5,271 nt of DNA, taken from Thermogutta sp. Its GTDB lineage: Bacteria; Planctomycetota; Planctomycetia; Pirellulales; Thermoguttaceae. Numbering within the stretch: position 1 is the first letter of the stretch; each line of letters starts with the position of its first letter. Below, piece after piece: positions 1 to 5,271 of the stretch. The position numbers were made by a program, and so were the translations under genes. Below the pieces are notes generated by a model. It worked only from the letters and a program-made list of their open reading frames with translations, made no database searches and was not told the origin of the DNA. The stretch spans positions 1-5,271 of the forward strand of contig NZ_JACIYL010000262.1 of the NCBI RefSeq assembly GCF_014359955.1, in the 5' to 3' direction.

Positions 1-107
1 GCAGGGTCAGGCAGCACCGGCCACCCAGGCGCCATGACCTCTGCCAGCCGTTTGTCTGGTATGGGATGACATCGGGCCCATCTGCCCGTCTCTGGTGAAC
101 TTTGGGT
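1..107. other. Unassigned left edge, possibly the 3' end of a rightward gene
   Basis: No gene can be named here. On the plus strand all three frames are open from the edge and close at stops ending at 37, 69 and 98, so any of them could be the tail of a gene entering from the left. The frame ending at 37 gives a short Ala/Pro/Gln-rich tail, but this is too little to identify. The rightward intrinsic terminator at 108-134 is the only indirect support that a plus-strand transcript ends here, converging on the response regulator gene. Confidence 0.3.
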
Positions 108-134
108 AGGGGTGAAACAATCACCCCTTTTTTT
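108..134 (+). terminator. Intrinsic terminator, rightward
   Basis: A perfect 8-bp stem (AGGGGTGA at 108-115 pairing with TCACCCCT at 121-128) encloses the 5-base loop AACAA, and a run of T from 128 to 134 follows directly. The T run is on the plus strand only; on the minus strand the hairpin is preceded by A and followed by ACCC. It therefore terminates transcription coming from the left, opposite to the response regulator gene, whose stop codon lies about 20 bases away. Confidence 0.8.
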
Positions 135-155
135 GCGCGCGACAACGTGTGTGTT

Positions 156-1532
156 TTAACGAGACTGGTCGTTACCGCTCGGGGGAGAGAGGGCTTCCAA
201 CGCCTTGAGCTTGTAGATGAGCGCTCGGCGGCTGATGCCCAGCTTTCGGGCGGCCAGCGTTCGGTTGCCGCCGCACTCGGCAAGGGTGGAGAGGATTGTC
301 GCCCTTTCCACTGCCGACAGACGCCCTTCCTCAGATTCTTGGGGCGCTTGATGCGCCGAAGATGCCAGGGCGGCCACCTCGGACGGAAGATGCTCCGGAA
401 GGATGATATTCCCCTGCGCCAGCAAACACGCCCGCTGGATCGCGTTTCGCAGTTGCCGCACATTTCCCGGCCAGTGATAGGAGAGCAGAGCGGCCATCGC
501 CTGGGGCGAAAATCGCACAGGCTGGCGGGCAAACTGGCGACCAAAAAACTCGGCCAGCGGCAGAATATCCTCACGGCGATCTTTCAACGGAGGGATAGTG
601 AGCTCCACCACGTTGATGCGGAAATAGAGGTCTTCGCGAAACCGCCCGGCTTTAACAAGTTCCTCGAGATTACGGTTGGTAGCCGCGAGAAGTCGGAAGT
701 CCGTCTTCACAGGCTTTTCACTCCCGACGGGGATGATCTCGCCGGTTTCCAGAGCCCGCAATAGCTTTGCCTGAACGGTAAGGGGCAATTCCCCAATTTC
801 ATCAAGAAAAAGGGTGCCCCCGTGCGCTGCCCGAAAATACCCCATGCGGTCCGCGGTTGCCCCGGTAAATGCCCCTGCGACATGCCCAAAAAGCTCGCTC
901 TCGACGAGTGATTCCGGCAAACCCGCGCAATTGGCGGCAACGAAGGGACCCTCCCGCCGAGCACTCCAGTCGCGGATGAGTCGTGCCACCACCTCCTTCC
1001 CGCTGCCGCTTGGGCCAAGGATCAGAACCGGAGCGTCGGATTGCGCCACGAGATAGGCCGTTTCCAAAACTTTTTGAAATGCCGGACTCACGCACACTAC
1101 GTTGGAAGGCAGGGGCGGTAAACGCGATTTCGAGGCAAGCTCGTCAGGACGCCCCACGTGGTCAAGAATGACGGCTTCCAGTTCTTCAAGATCGACGGGC
1201 TTGAGGAGATAATCGACGGCCCCAATCTTCATCGCTTCCACCGCCTCGCGAACGTCACCGTAAGCGGTGATCAGAACGATCGGGATTTCAGGGTGCTTTT
1301 TCTTCAGATCCGGCAAAATTTCCAGACCTGATTTGCCCGGCAAACGAACGTCCAGAAGGATGAGACCGGGATGCTCATCCGCAATGCGATCCCAGGCCTC
1401 CTCGGCTGATCCTGCTTCGGTAACGCGAAACCCCAGCGAGTGCACCACCTCTGCAAAAAGCCTGCGGTGGGCCTCGTCGTCATCCACGATCAGGATCAAA
1501 GGCTGTTTGCCAGAGTTACCACGCATGGGCAT
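156..1532 (-). CDS. Sigma-54-dependent response regulator (NtrC/ZraR class)
   Basis: A cytoplasmic transcription activator that, when phosphorylated, oligomerises and uses ATP to open sigma-54 RNA polymerase complexes. The 458 residues show the full three-domain layout and the usual family length. The receiver domain (about 11-128) has acidic residues D17-D19, phospho-acceptor D61, T89 and K111. The AAA+ domain (about 148-385) has Walker A GPSGSGKE (173-180, a variant of the usual GESGTGKE), the sigma-54 contact loop GAFTGA (220-225), Walker B with D244-E245, and the FREDLYFRINV segment (298-308). A Fis-type helix-turn-helix follows at about 405-445. The start is the first ATG after an in-frame stop; Met3 is an alternative, and no well-placed Shine-Dalgarno site is seen. 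The gene follows the histidine kinase gene by 88 bases on the same strand, which makes them a cognate pair. The target is inferred to be the -24/-12 promoter at 3904-3919. The resemblance is closest to ZraR/AtoC-type regulators, but no symbol is safe. Confidence 0.95.
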   Translation of the reverse strand: MPMRGNSGKQPLILIVDDDEAHRRLFAEVVHSLGFRVTEAGSAEEAWDRIADEHPGLILLDVRLPGKSGLEILPDLKKKHPEIPIVLITAYGDVREAVEAMKIGAVDYLLKPVDLEELEAVILDHVGRPDELASKSRLPPLPSNVVCVSPAFQKVLETAYLVAQSDAPVLILGPSGSGKEVVARLIRDWSARREGPFVAANCAGLPESLVESELFGHVAGAFTGATADRMGYFRAAHGGTLFLDEIGELPLTVQAKLLRALETGEIIPVGSEKPVKTDFRLLAATNRNLEELVKAGRFREDLYFRINVVELTIPPLKDRREDILPLAEFFGRQFARQPVRFSPQAMAALLSYHWPGNVRQLRNAIQRACLLAQGNIILPEHLPSEVAALASSAHQAPQESEEGRLSAVERATILSTLAECGGNRTLAARKLGISRRALIYKLKALEALSPPSGNDQSR

Positions 1533-1620
1533 CAGGTGCCAATGTTACGGGTCTTTCTCCCACCATTGGCGCTTGCAGAAATAACGAAAATCGCATTCCA
1601 TTGTCTTTTTCAGGACTCTT

Positions 1621-3138
1621 CTATCCCATGCTATCACGAGACTCGGGAGCTGTTGCCAGATTCTCCGGGTCGAGAGTGTTGACTCCGCTGTCTACGGGCC
1701 TTTCCGGGATCGGCGTGGGTTTTCGACTGTGCAGGGGAATAATGATCTGAAAAACGGAACCACCCTCTGAAAGCGCTTGGTACCGAATATCCCAGCCGTG
1801 GGCCTCCACGACCTTGCGGACCAGCGCCAATCCCAATCCACTCCCCTGAGGATCAGTCGAAAAATACGGCGTAAACAGGCGGGGAAGCTGCTCCGGCTTG
1901 ATCCCCGGCCCGTGATCTATCACCTCAATTGTACAGGCGTTAGACACCACACGCGTGTTGATTTCGACAGACGTGCCCGGTTGTGTGAACTTGACCGCAT
2001 TGTGCAACAGATTGAAGAGGGCCTGACGAAACAGCTCGGGATCGGCCCAAAAAGCGATCGGGCGGTCAGGCGGCTGATAGTGGCAGCGAACGCCTTTGGC
2101 TTCGCAATCCGGTTCCAGGAGTGTCAGAAGTTCCCGAATGATCGGTTCCGGATGAACCACCTCCCAGCGCGGTCGATACGGTTTTGCAAAAGTCAGAAAC
2201 TGCGTCAAACGCGCGGCCAGCCGATCGCACTCTTCCATGACCAGGCGGGCTTCGTGGGCAATCGGGGACTGCGGGTTTTCACTCTGCGCGAGCTTCTGGG
2301 CCCAACCCCGGATGAGCCCGAGGGGATGGCGGGTTTCATGCGCGAGGCCGGCCGCGGCCTGGCCCAATTCCTCGTAGTGTTTCGCCCGCAGTTCGGCCAG
2401 TCCACGCTCGTGTTCCGCGGTCAAAGCTCTGGTGGCCAAGCCCCACGCGAGAGCAAGCAGCCAGAAACACCCCAGGCCCGTCCCGACCGCGATGAGCCGA
2501 CTGATCGCGGCCCGACGGAGCTGCGCGTCGTAATCGGAACGATCCAGAAGCAGGATCACAGAGAAAACTCCCCCATTCGAGAAAGGACTGGGGTTTTCCT
2601 CTTCCATCGCGTCGCGGAACCAGCGTCCCCAACCGAAGCCGCGACCGCGTCCCGGTCCTTCCGGTGGAAGTGGTGGAAGCTCAAAACTCTTCTGGATGAG
2701 AAAACCCGCCGGCAGCACGGTCCAATCGTCGGGGGGAAGCTCCGCGAAGTTGGCTCCGGCGCGAAGTATGAACCGGCAGTTTTTATCGACGATTCCCGCT
2801 GCCAGAACGTCGTGGGAATCGACCAACTCATCCAGGACCACCTGAATCTGCTGATCGAAAAAGGCCCCCAGTCGCCGATGGGAACGAATCGCCCCAATGA
2901 CGGCCTTGGCCAGGGCCTCAGCCTGGCCGCGGACCACTTCTTCCGCAGCGATTCGGTCTGTTTGCCATTCGTGCCACTGCCAGGTGACAAAAAGCAGTGC
3001 CAGTGCGAGCAGTAACCCGATGGCGGCCATCCTGGTTCGAGGGCCTTTGAACGCCCCTCCGGCGGTTCGCGCGGGTGTCTCGGGTACGGGAGAAGGCAAG
3101 ACCAGAGTTCTCGGCGGCAAAGCGGACGTGTCTTTCAT
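1621..3138 (-). CDS. Membrane sensor histidine kinase (ZraS/AtoS-like)
   Basis: The sensor partner of the adjacent sigma-54 regulator: it autophosphorylates on histidine and passes phosphate to the regulator's aspartate. The 505 residues show a Pro-rich N-terminal stretch, a first membrane helix at about 38-54, an extracytoplasmic domain at about 55-210, a second helix at about 211-236, a dimerisation helix with the H box AGLAHETRHPLG (phospho-acceptor H267), and an HATPase domain. That domain has an N box (LFNLLHNAVKF, N376 and N380), G1 box (DHGPGI, D408), F box (LFTPYF) and G2 box (GSGLGLAL, 432-439). No key catalytic residue is missing. The H box has His where Asn is common (HExRNP). The sensor domain contains a Gly/Arg-rich stretch at about 161-174. 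The C-terminal tail after residue 470 is Pro-rich. The start is uncertain: the first ATG has no good Shine-Dalgarno site, and Met37, just before helix 1, is an alternative. The ligand cannot be read from sequence. Confidence 0.93.
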   Translation of the reverse strand: MKDTSALPPRTLVLPSPVPETPARTAGGAFKGPRTRMAAIGLLLALALLFVTWQWHEWQTDRIAAEEVVRGQAEALAKAVIGAIRSHRRLGAFFDQQIQVVLDELVDSHDVLAAGIVDKNCRFILRAGANFAELPPDDWTVLPAGFLIQKSFELPPLPPEGPGRGRGFGWGRWFRDAMEEENPSPFSNGGVFSVILLLDRSDYDAQLRRAAISRLIAVGTGLGCFWLLALAWGLATRALTAEHERGLAELRAKHYEELGQAAAGLAHETRHPLGLIRGWAQKLAQSENPQSPIAHEARLVMEECDRLAARLTQFLTFAKPYRPRWEVVHPEPIIRELLTLLEPDCEAKGVRCHYQPPDRPIAFWADPELFRQALFNLLHNAVKFTQPGTSVEINTRVVSNACTIEVIDHGPGIKPEQLPRLFTPYFSTDPQGSGLGLALVRKVVEAHGWDIRYQALSEGGSVFQIIIPLHSRKPTPIPERPVDSGVNTLDPENLATAPESRDSMG

Positions 3139-3167
3139 AACAGTTACGGAGTCCCCGAATATCTGTG

Positions 3168-3199
3168 AAAAAGGCGGGAGACCTGATCAATCTCCCGCC
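3168..3199 (-). terminator. Intrinsic terminator after the ZraP-like gene
   Basis: On the minus strand GGCGGGAGA (3199-3191) pairs perfectly with TCTCCCGCC (3181-3173) around a 9-base loop, and five T residues (3172-3168) follow. It lies about 50 bases past the stop of the ZraP-like gene and about 30 bases before the kinase start. It should therefore separate strong expression of the small gene from the kinase-regulator pair, with some readthrough possible. Confidence 0.8.
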
Positions 3200-3229
3200 G
3201 TTGTAAGACTGGAGACTTGGCGCTGTCAA
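3200..3229 (-). promoter_or_regulatory. Candidate sigma-70 promoter for the kinase-regulator pair
   Basis: On the minus strand a perfect TTGACA (3229-3224) is followed after 18 bases by TACAAC (3205-3200), which matches TATAAT at four of six positions. The predicted start of transcription is near 3193, inside the first arm of the terminator hairpin. RNA from this promoter would lack most of that arm and so would not be terminated. This would give the kinase and regulator genes basal expression independent of the small gene. The -10 match is only fair. Confidence 0.4.
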
Positions 3230-3250
3230 CCACGGAGCCCCGCGGCGATT

Positions 3251-3808
3251 TCACCAGCCTCGGCGGAATTCGTAGTAGTCACAGACGCCATTGCCGTTGC
3301 GGTCCACGTAGTAGGGCCCAAGACCCATGCCACGCCCGGGGCCACCCATGCCGTATCCACGGCCCCGTCGAGGTCCAAAACCGGGAGACGCTGGTGCAAA
3401 ACCGGGACCAGGTCCACGACCGGGGCCCATCCCCATCGCGTATCCAGGCCCCCGACCCAATCCCAGCCCGAGACCGGGCCCACCCCACGGGCACACGCCC
3501 ATGGCCGGATTTGCGACCGGGGCAGGGCCAACTTTGACCCACTCCGCACGCAGGTCACGAAGCTTGGCCTGCAGTTCTGCAATCCGCTGGCTATCAGGTT
3601 GGGGCTTGGCCTGCTCTTCGGCCAGAGTTGCCATGGTGCGGAACCATTCGGCGCGGAGTTCCGCCAACTTGGAAACGGCGGCTCCCGGTGAGGGGGCAAC
3701 AGCCGGAGCTGAGGTGCTTGCGGCCTCAGGCTCGCTGGCCCACGCTATTCCGGGAAGTACCAGAAGACCCAGTCCAGTTAGAATCGTCAAGAATCGTCGA
3801 GCACGCAT
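3251..3808 (-). CDS. Secreted ZraP/CpxP-like Gly-rich protein with C-terminal EF-hand loop
   Basis: A small exported protein, 185 residues, probably periplasmic and partner of the downstream two-component system. Seen in order: a signal peptide (MRARR, hydrophobic core, likely cleavage after IAWA at residue 24); an Ala/Pro/Ser linker (25-44); a charged helical pair (about 45-92) with SKLAELRAEW and AKLRDLRAEW around a KPQPDSQ turn; a Gly/Pro/Met/Arg-rich low-complexity region (about 103-165) with repeated GPGRG and GMG units; and an EF-hand loop DRNGNGVCDYYE (169-180) with D1, N3, N5, G6, D9 and E12 in place. The helical hairpin with a 'PDS' turn followed by a Gly/Met tail resembles ZraP, the zinc-linked chaperone of ZraPSR, and the genetic context agrees. 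Unlike ZraP it has no histidine, and its only cysteines are C106 and C176, so zinc binding of the ZraP kind is doubtful. Calcium binding is inferred from the loop. The start is fixed by a strong Shine-Dalgarno site, and a sigma-54 promoter lies upstream. Family assignment is moderate. Confidence 0.85.
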   Translation of the reverse strand: MRARRFLTILTGLGLLVLPGIAWASEPEAASTSAPAVAPSPGAAVSKLAELRAEWFRTMATLAEEQAKPQPDSQRIAELQAKLRDLRAEWVKVGPAPVANPAMGVCPWGGPGLGLGLGRGPGYAMGMGPGRGPGPGFAPASPGFGPRRGRGYGMGGPGRGMGLGPYYVDRNGNGVCDYYEFRRGW

Positions 3809-3816
3809 GGTTGTGT

Positions 3817-3822
3817 CCTCCT
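3817..3822 (-). promoter_or_regulatory. Strong Shine-Dalgarno site of the ZraP-like gene
   Basis: AGGAGG on the minus strand ends 8 bases before the ATG at 3808, which is ideal spacing. It settles the start codon of the small exported protein. It contrasts with the kinase and regulator genes, which have no comparable site, so the small protein is probably made in much larger amounts. Confidence 0.85.
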
Positions 3823-3903
3823 CATTTCAGGGTTACTTGTGTCCGATACACCTCGAACTCCACTTTCGATCTTCAGGCCGGCGCCGACCTGTTCACTGTA
3901 TTT

Positions 3904-3919
3904 AGCACAAGCGATGCCA
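3904..3919 (-). promoter_or_regulatory. Sigma-54 (-24/-12) promoter of the ZraP-like gene
   Basis: The minus strand reads TGGCATCGCTTGTGCT, which fits the sigma-54 consensus TGGCAC-N5-TTGCW with the invariant GG and GC exactly 10 bases apart. Only two less strict positions differ (C to T, T to G). The predicted transcript start is near 3893, giving a leader of about 85 bases before the ATG at 3808. The gene for a sigma-54 activator lies in the same cluster, which makes it the likely regulator. This was the only well-matched sigma-54 element found in the divergent region on either strand. Confidence 0.75.
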
Positions 3920-4073
3920 AAGCGCGTTTTTCGCCGCGTGGCCCCGCAAAACCCGCGGGAAAAGCTGTGAACGACCACCTGTTTGTCGGCGGGACAGACC
4001 TCAGTTACTCCTGGACTTGCCCGCCGGCCGGGAAATTTTTGCAGAGAATGGTCCGCCAGACGATCGGTTGGAG

Positions 4074-4090
4074 TGTGCAATTTCTGCACA
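4074..4090. promoter_or_regulatory. Palindrome TGTGCA-N5-TGCACA, candidate activator binding site
   Basis: A perfect 6-bp inverted repeat with a 5-base spacer (TGTGCAATTTCTGCACA). Fis-domain sigma-54 activators bind palindromes of this size; the NtrC site TGCACC-N5-GGTGCA has the same geometry. Its centre is about 190 bases upstream of the predicted start of the ZraP-like transcript, within the usual enhancer range. It lies about 175 bases upstream of the PduS-like start codon, so it could instead serve that gene. Only one clear copy was seen, although sigma-54 enhancers often come in pairs. Confidence 0.5.
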
Positions 4091-4264
4091 GCTTGTCGGC
4101 CAAAGAGAATTGCGGGAAGCAAGGGCAGGAATTCATCGCGGTGCTGCTTTAAGCTAAGATTGAAAAAAGTCTTCCCGCGTTTTTTTCGTTTTTCTCCGAC
4201 AAATTTCTCTCGCCGGGAAACGAACCCCCGGCTGGCAGTCCTCGACGATGCAGGCGCGAAAGAG

Positions 4265-5271
4265 ATGAACGTCACGGTGGAACACATTTTCGAGGCCGGC
4301 GTGGTGGGAGCCGGAGGGGCCGGGTTCCCAACGCATGTGAAGTTATCCGCCAGAGCCGACACTGTGCTCATCAATGCGGCCGAGTGCGAGCCGCTCCTCC
4401 ATAAGGACAAAGAGATCCTTCGCGACTACACGGAGACGGTCCTGGAAGGCCTCCAGATCGCCATGCAGCTTGTGGGAGCGGAGCGCGGCGTCATCGGCAT
4501 CAAAGGAAAGTACCACGATGTCATCGAAAAGCTGGAACGGATGATTCCTCCGCGGGTGGAGATCGTTCCTCTGCCCGACGCCTATCCGTCGGGTGACGAA
4601 TTCATTCTTGTCTACGAGGCGTTGGGACGCATCATTCCGCCTGGGGGAATTCCCCTGCACGTGGGAGCTGTCGTGATCAACGTGGAGACAGCGTTCAACG
4701 TGGCCCAGGCCGCTTCACAGCCGGTCGTGGAAAAATATCTGACGATTGCGGGGGCGGTGAGGGAGCCTGTGACCCTCCGCGTGCCGGTGGGGGTGACACT
4801 CGCAGAGTGCCTCGAACTGGCGGGCGGGGCAACAGTGGAAAATCCCCAGTTGATGGTGGGTGGGGTGATGATGGGGTATCTGGAAGAGAACCACCAGGCC
4901 CTCGTGGATAAAACGACCGGGGGTGTTATCGTTCTTCCTCACGATCACATCGTCATTCGGCGGCGCCGTCAGGACTGGAAACAAATTGCCAGGATTGGCC
5001 GATCCGCCTGTGATCAATGCAGTTTCTGCACCGAATTGTGCCCGCGGTGGCTTCTCGGACATCCCATCGAACCCCACCGGGCCATGCGCAGCCTCGGCTT
5101 CAATCTGGTGGGTGAAGCGAACGTCCAGGGGACCGCATTCTGTTGCGAGTGCAATCTGTGCAGCCTGTATTCCTGTCCGGAAGACCTTGACCCGAAAAAC
5201 GTCTGCGCGCAGAACAAACGCCGGATCCTCGCCGAGAAGCGACGGTGGGAGAATCCCCCCTTCGTCCCGGA
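4265..5271 (+). CDS. pduS: PduS/RnfC-like flavin and iron-sulfur oxidoreductase, 3' end outside window
   Basis: A probable cytoplasmic electron-transfer protein of the RnfC/PduS family; PduS is the cobalamin reductase of propanediol-utilisation microcompartments. The visible 335 residues begin with the glycine-rich nucleotide/flavin motif AGVVGAGGAGFPTHVKL (11-27) and NAAECEPLL (37-45), followed by a Complex I 51-kDa-like core and an SLBB-like region (about 155-230: LTIAGAVREPVTLRVPVG, then LAGGAT and KTTGG). Two ferredoxin-type clusters follow: C249-x2-C252-x2-C255-x3-C259-P and C293-x2-C296-x2-C299-x4-C304-P, the second with the longer final spacing I recall for PduS. Roughly the last quarter of a typical family member is missing off the edge. 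The ATG at 4265 is chosen because the PduS N-terminal motif starts right after it. The frame stays open well upstream (GTG 4073, TTG 4160), but that sequence does not look like protein, and only a weak AAAGAG lies next to the ATG. RnfC of an Rnf complex is less likely, because RnfC normally carries an N-terminal extension before the glycine motif. Confidence 0.88.
   Translation, partial: MNVTVEHIFEAGVVGAGGAGFPTHVKLSARADTVLINAAECEPLLHKDKEILRDYTETVLEGLQIAMQLVGAERGVIGIKGKYHDVIEKLERMIPPRVEIVPLPDAYPSGDEFILVYEALGRIIPPGGIPLHVGAVVINVETAFNVAQAASQPVVEKYLTIAGAVREPVTLRVPVGVTLAECLELAGGATVENPQLMVGGVMMGYLEENHQALVDKTTGGVIVLPHDHIVIRRRRQDWKQIARIGRSACDQCSFCTELCPRWLLGHPIEPHRAMRSLGFNLVGEANVQGTAFCCECNLCSLYSCPEDLDPKNVCAQNKRRILAEKRRWENPPFVP

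Larger units (their letters stand above)
3809..4264. other. Divergent intergenic regulatory region
   Basis: These 456 bases separate the leftward ZraP-like gene from the rightward PduS-like gene. The left half holds the Shine-Dalgarno site, an inferred leader of about 85 bases and the sigma-54 promoter of the ZraP-like gene. The middle holds the palindrome at 4074-4090. The right part (about 4160-4210) is rich in A and T runs and should contain the promoter of the PduS-like gene, but no convincing -35/-10 pair or GG-N10-GC element was found in the rightward direction. No RNA gene was recognised. Confidence 0.6.

Noticed and set aside
102..764. Plus-strand open frame of 220 codons opposite the regulator gene
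   Set aside because: It is antisense to the AAA+ and helix-turn-helix domains of a complete response regulator, its start overlaps the rightward terminator, and the product has no recognisable motif.
1525..1541. TGGCACCTGATGCCC, a sigma-54-like start at the regulator gene
   Set aside because: The -24 half is good but the bases 10 positions after GG are CC, not GC, and the element overlaps the start codon.
1533..1620. Possible separate promoter or terminator between kinase and regulator genes
   Set aside because: The 88 bases contain only a tiny CGA/TCG hairpin and short CAATGG repeats. No convincing -35/-10, -24/-12 or stem plus T run was found, so co-transcription is the simpler reading.
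1777..3015. Long plus-strand open frame of 412 codons opposite the kinase gene
   Set aside because: It lies wholly antisense to a kinase with complete H, N, G1, F and G2 boxes. Its product shows no recognisable domain or hydrophobic pattern, so it is a shadow of GC-rich coding bias.
3327..3905. Plus-strand Pro/Gly-rich open frame and possible DNA tandem repeats over the ZraP-like gene
   Set aside because: The Pro-rich translation is the antisense image of the Gly-rich region. The GPGRG units are irregular in spacing and codons, so this is low-complexity protein and not a true DNA repeat array.
4030..4042. GGGAAATTTTTGC, a rightward sigma-54-like element before the PduS-like gene
   Set aside because: The spacing between GG and GC is 9 or 8 bases, and sigma-54 tolerates no change from 10 well. 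It is also more than 200 bases from the start codon.
3787..4410. Minus-strand open frame of 207 codons across the divergent region
   Set aside because: It covers the start of the PduS-like gene in antisense and overlaps the sigma-54 promoter and the start of the ZraP-like gene. The translation has no domain features.
1..5271. CRISPR array, tRNA, rRNA, insertion sequence or phage remnants
   Set aside because: No regularly spaced repeats, no tRNA cloverleaf, no rRNA-like stretch, and no transposase or terminal inverted repeats were seen on either strand.

Overview
The window looks like bacterial chromosomal DNA of moderately high G+C. Its content is a metal- or envelope-stress-type two-component system with a small exported partner protein, followed by the start of a divergently transcribed flavin/iron-sulfur oxidoreductase gene. 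The mix of a sigma-54 regulator, a Gly-rich exported protein with an EF-hand loop and a PduS-like protein would fit a planctomycete-type genome, but this is a weak inference. Nothing in the window fixes the taxon.

Layout, left to right. Positions 1-107 are a non-assignable edge, probably the tail of a rightward gene, closed by an intrinsic terminator at 108-134. Three genes then lie on the minus strand, in transcription order right to left: a secreted 185-residue ZraP/CpxP-like protein (3251-3808), a membrane sensor histidine kinase (1621-3138) and an NtrC/ZraR-class sigma-54 response regulator (156-1532). An intrinsic terminator (3168-3199) separates the small gene from the kinase. A sigma-70-like promoter (3200-3229) overlaps its upstream edge and could give the kinase-regulator pair its own basal transcription. 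The 456-base divergent region 3809-4264 carries a clear -24/-12 sigma-54 promoter pointing at the small gene (3904-3919), a strong Shine-Dalgarno site, and a 17-base palindrome (4074-4090) in the right place to be the activator's upstream binding site. On the plus strand from 4265 a PduS/RnfC-like gene begins and runs off the right end.

Working model: the kinase senses a condition outside the cytoplasmic membrane and phosphorylates the regulator. The regulator binds the palindrome and activates sigma-54 RNA polymerase at the small gene, whose exported product acts in the envelope and may feed back on the sensor, as ZraP does in the enterobacterial ZraPSR system. The differences from ZraPSR are the main interest. 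The partner protein has no histidine at all and ends in a canonical EF-hand loop, and a Gly/Arg-rich stretch resembling the partner's tail sits inside the sensor's extracytoplasmic domain. The PduS-like gene probably belongs to a separate unit continuing to the right, possibly a microcompartment or cobalamin-dependent pathway.
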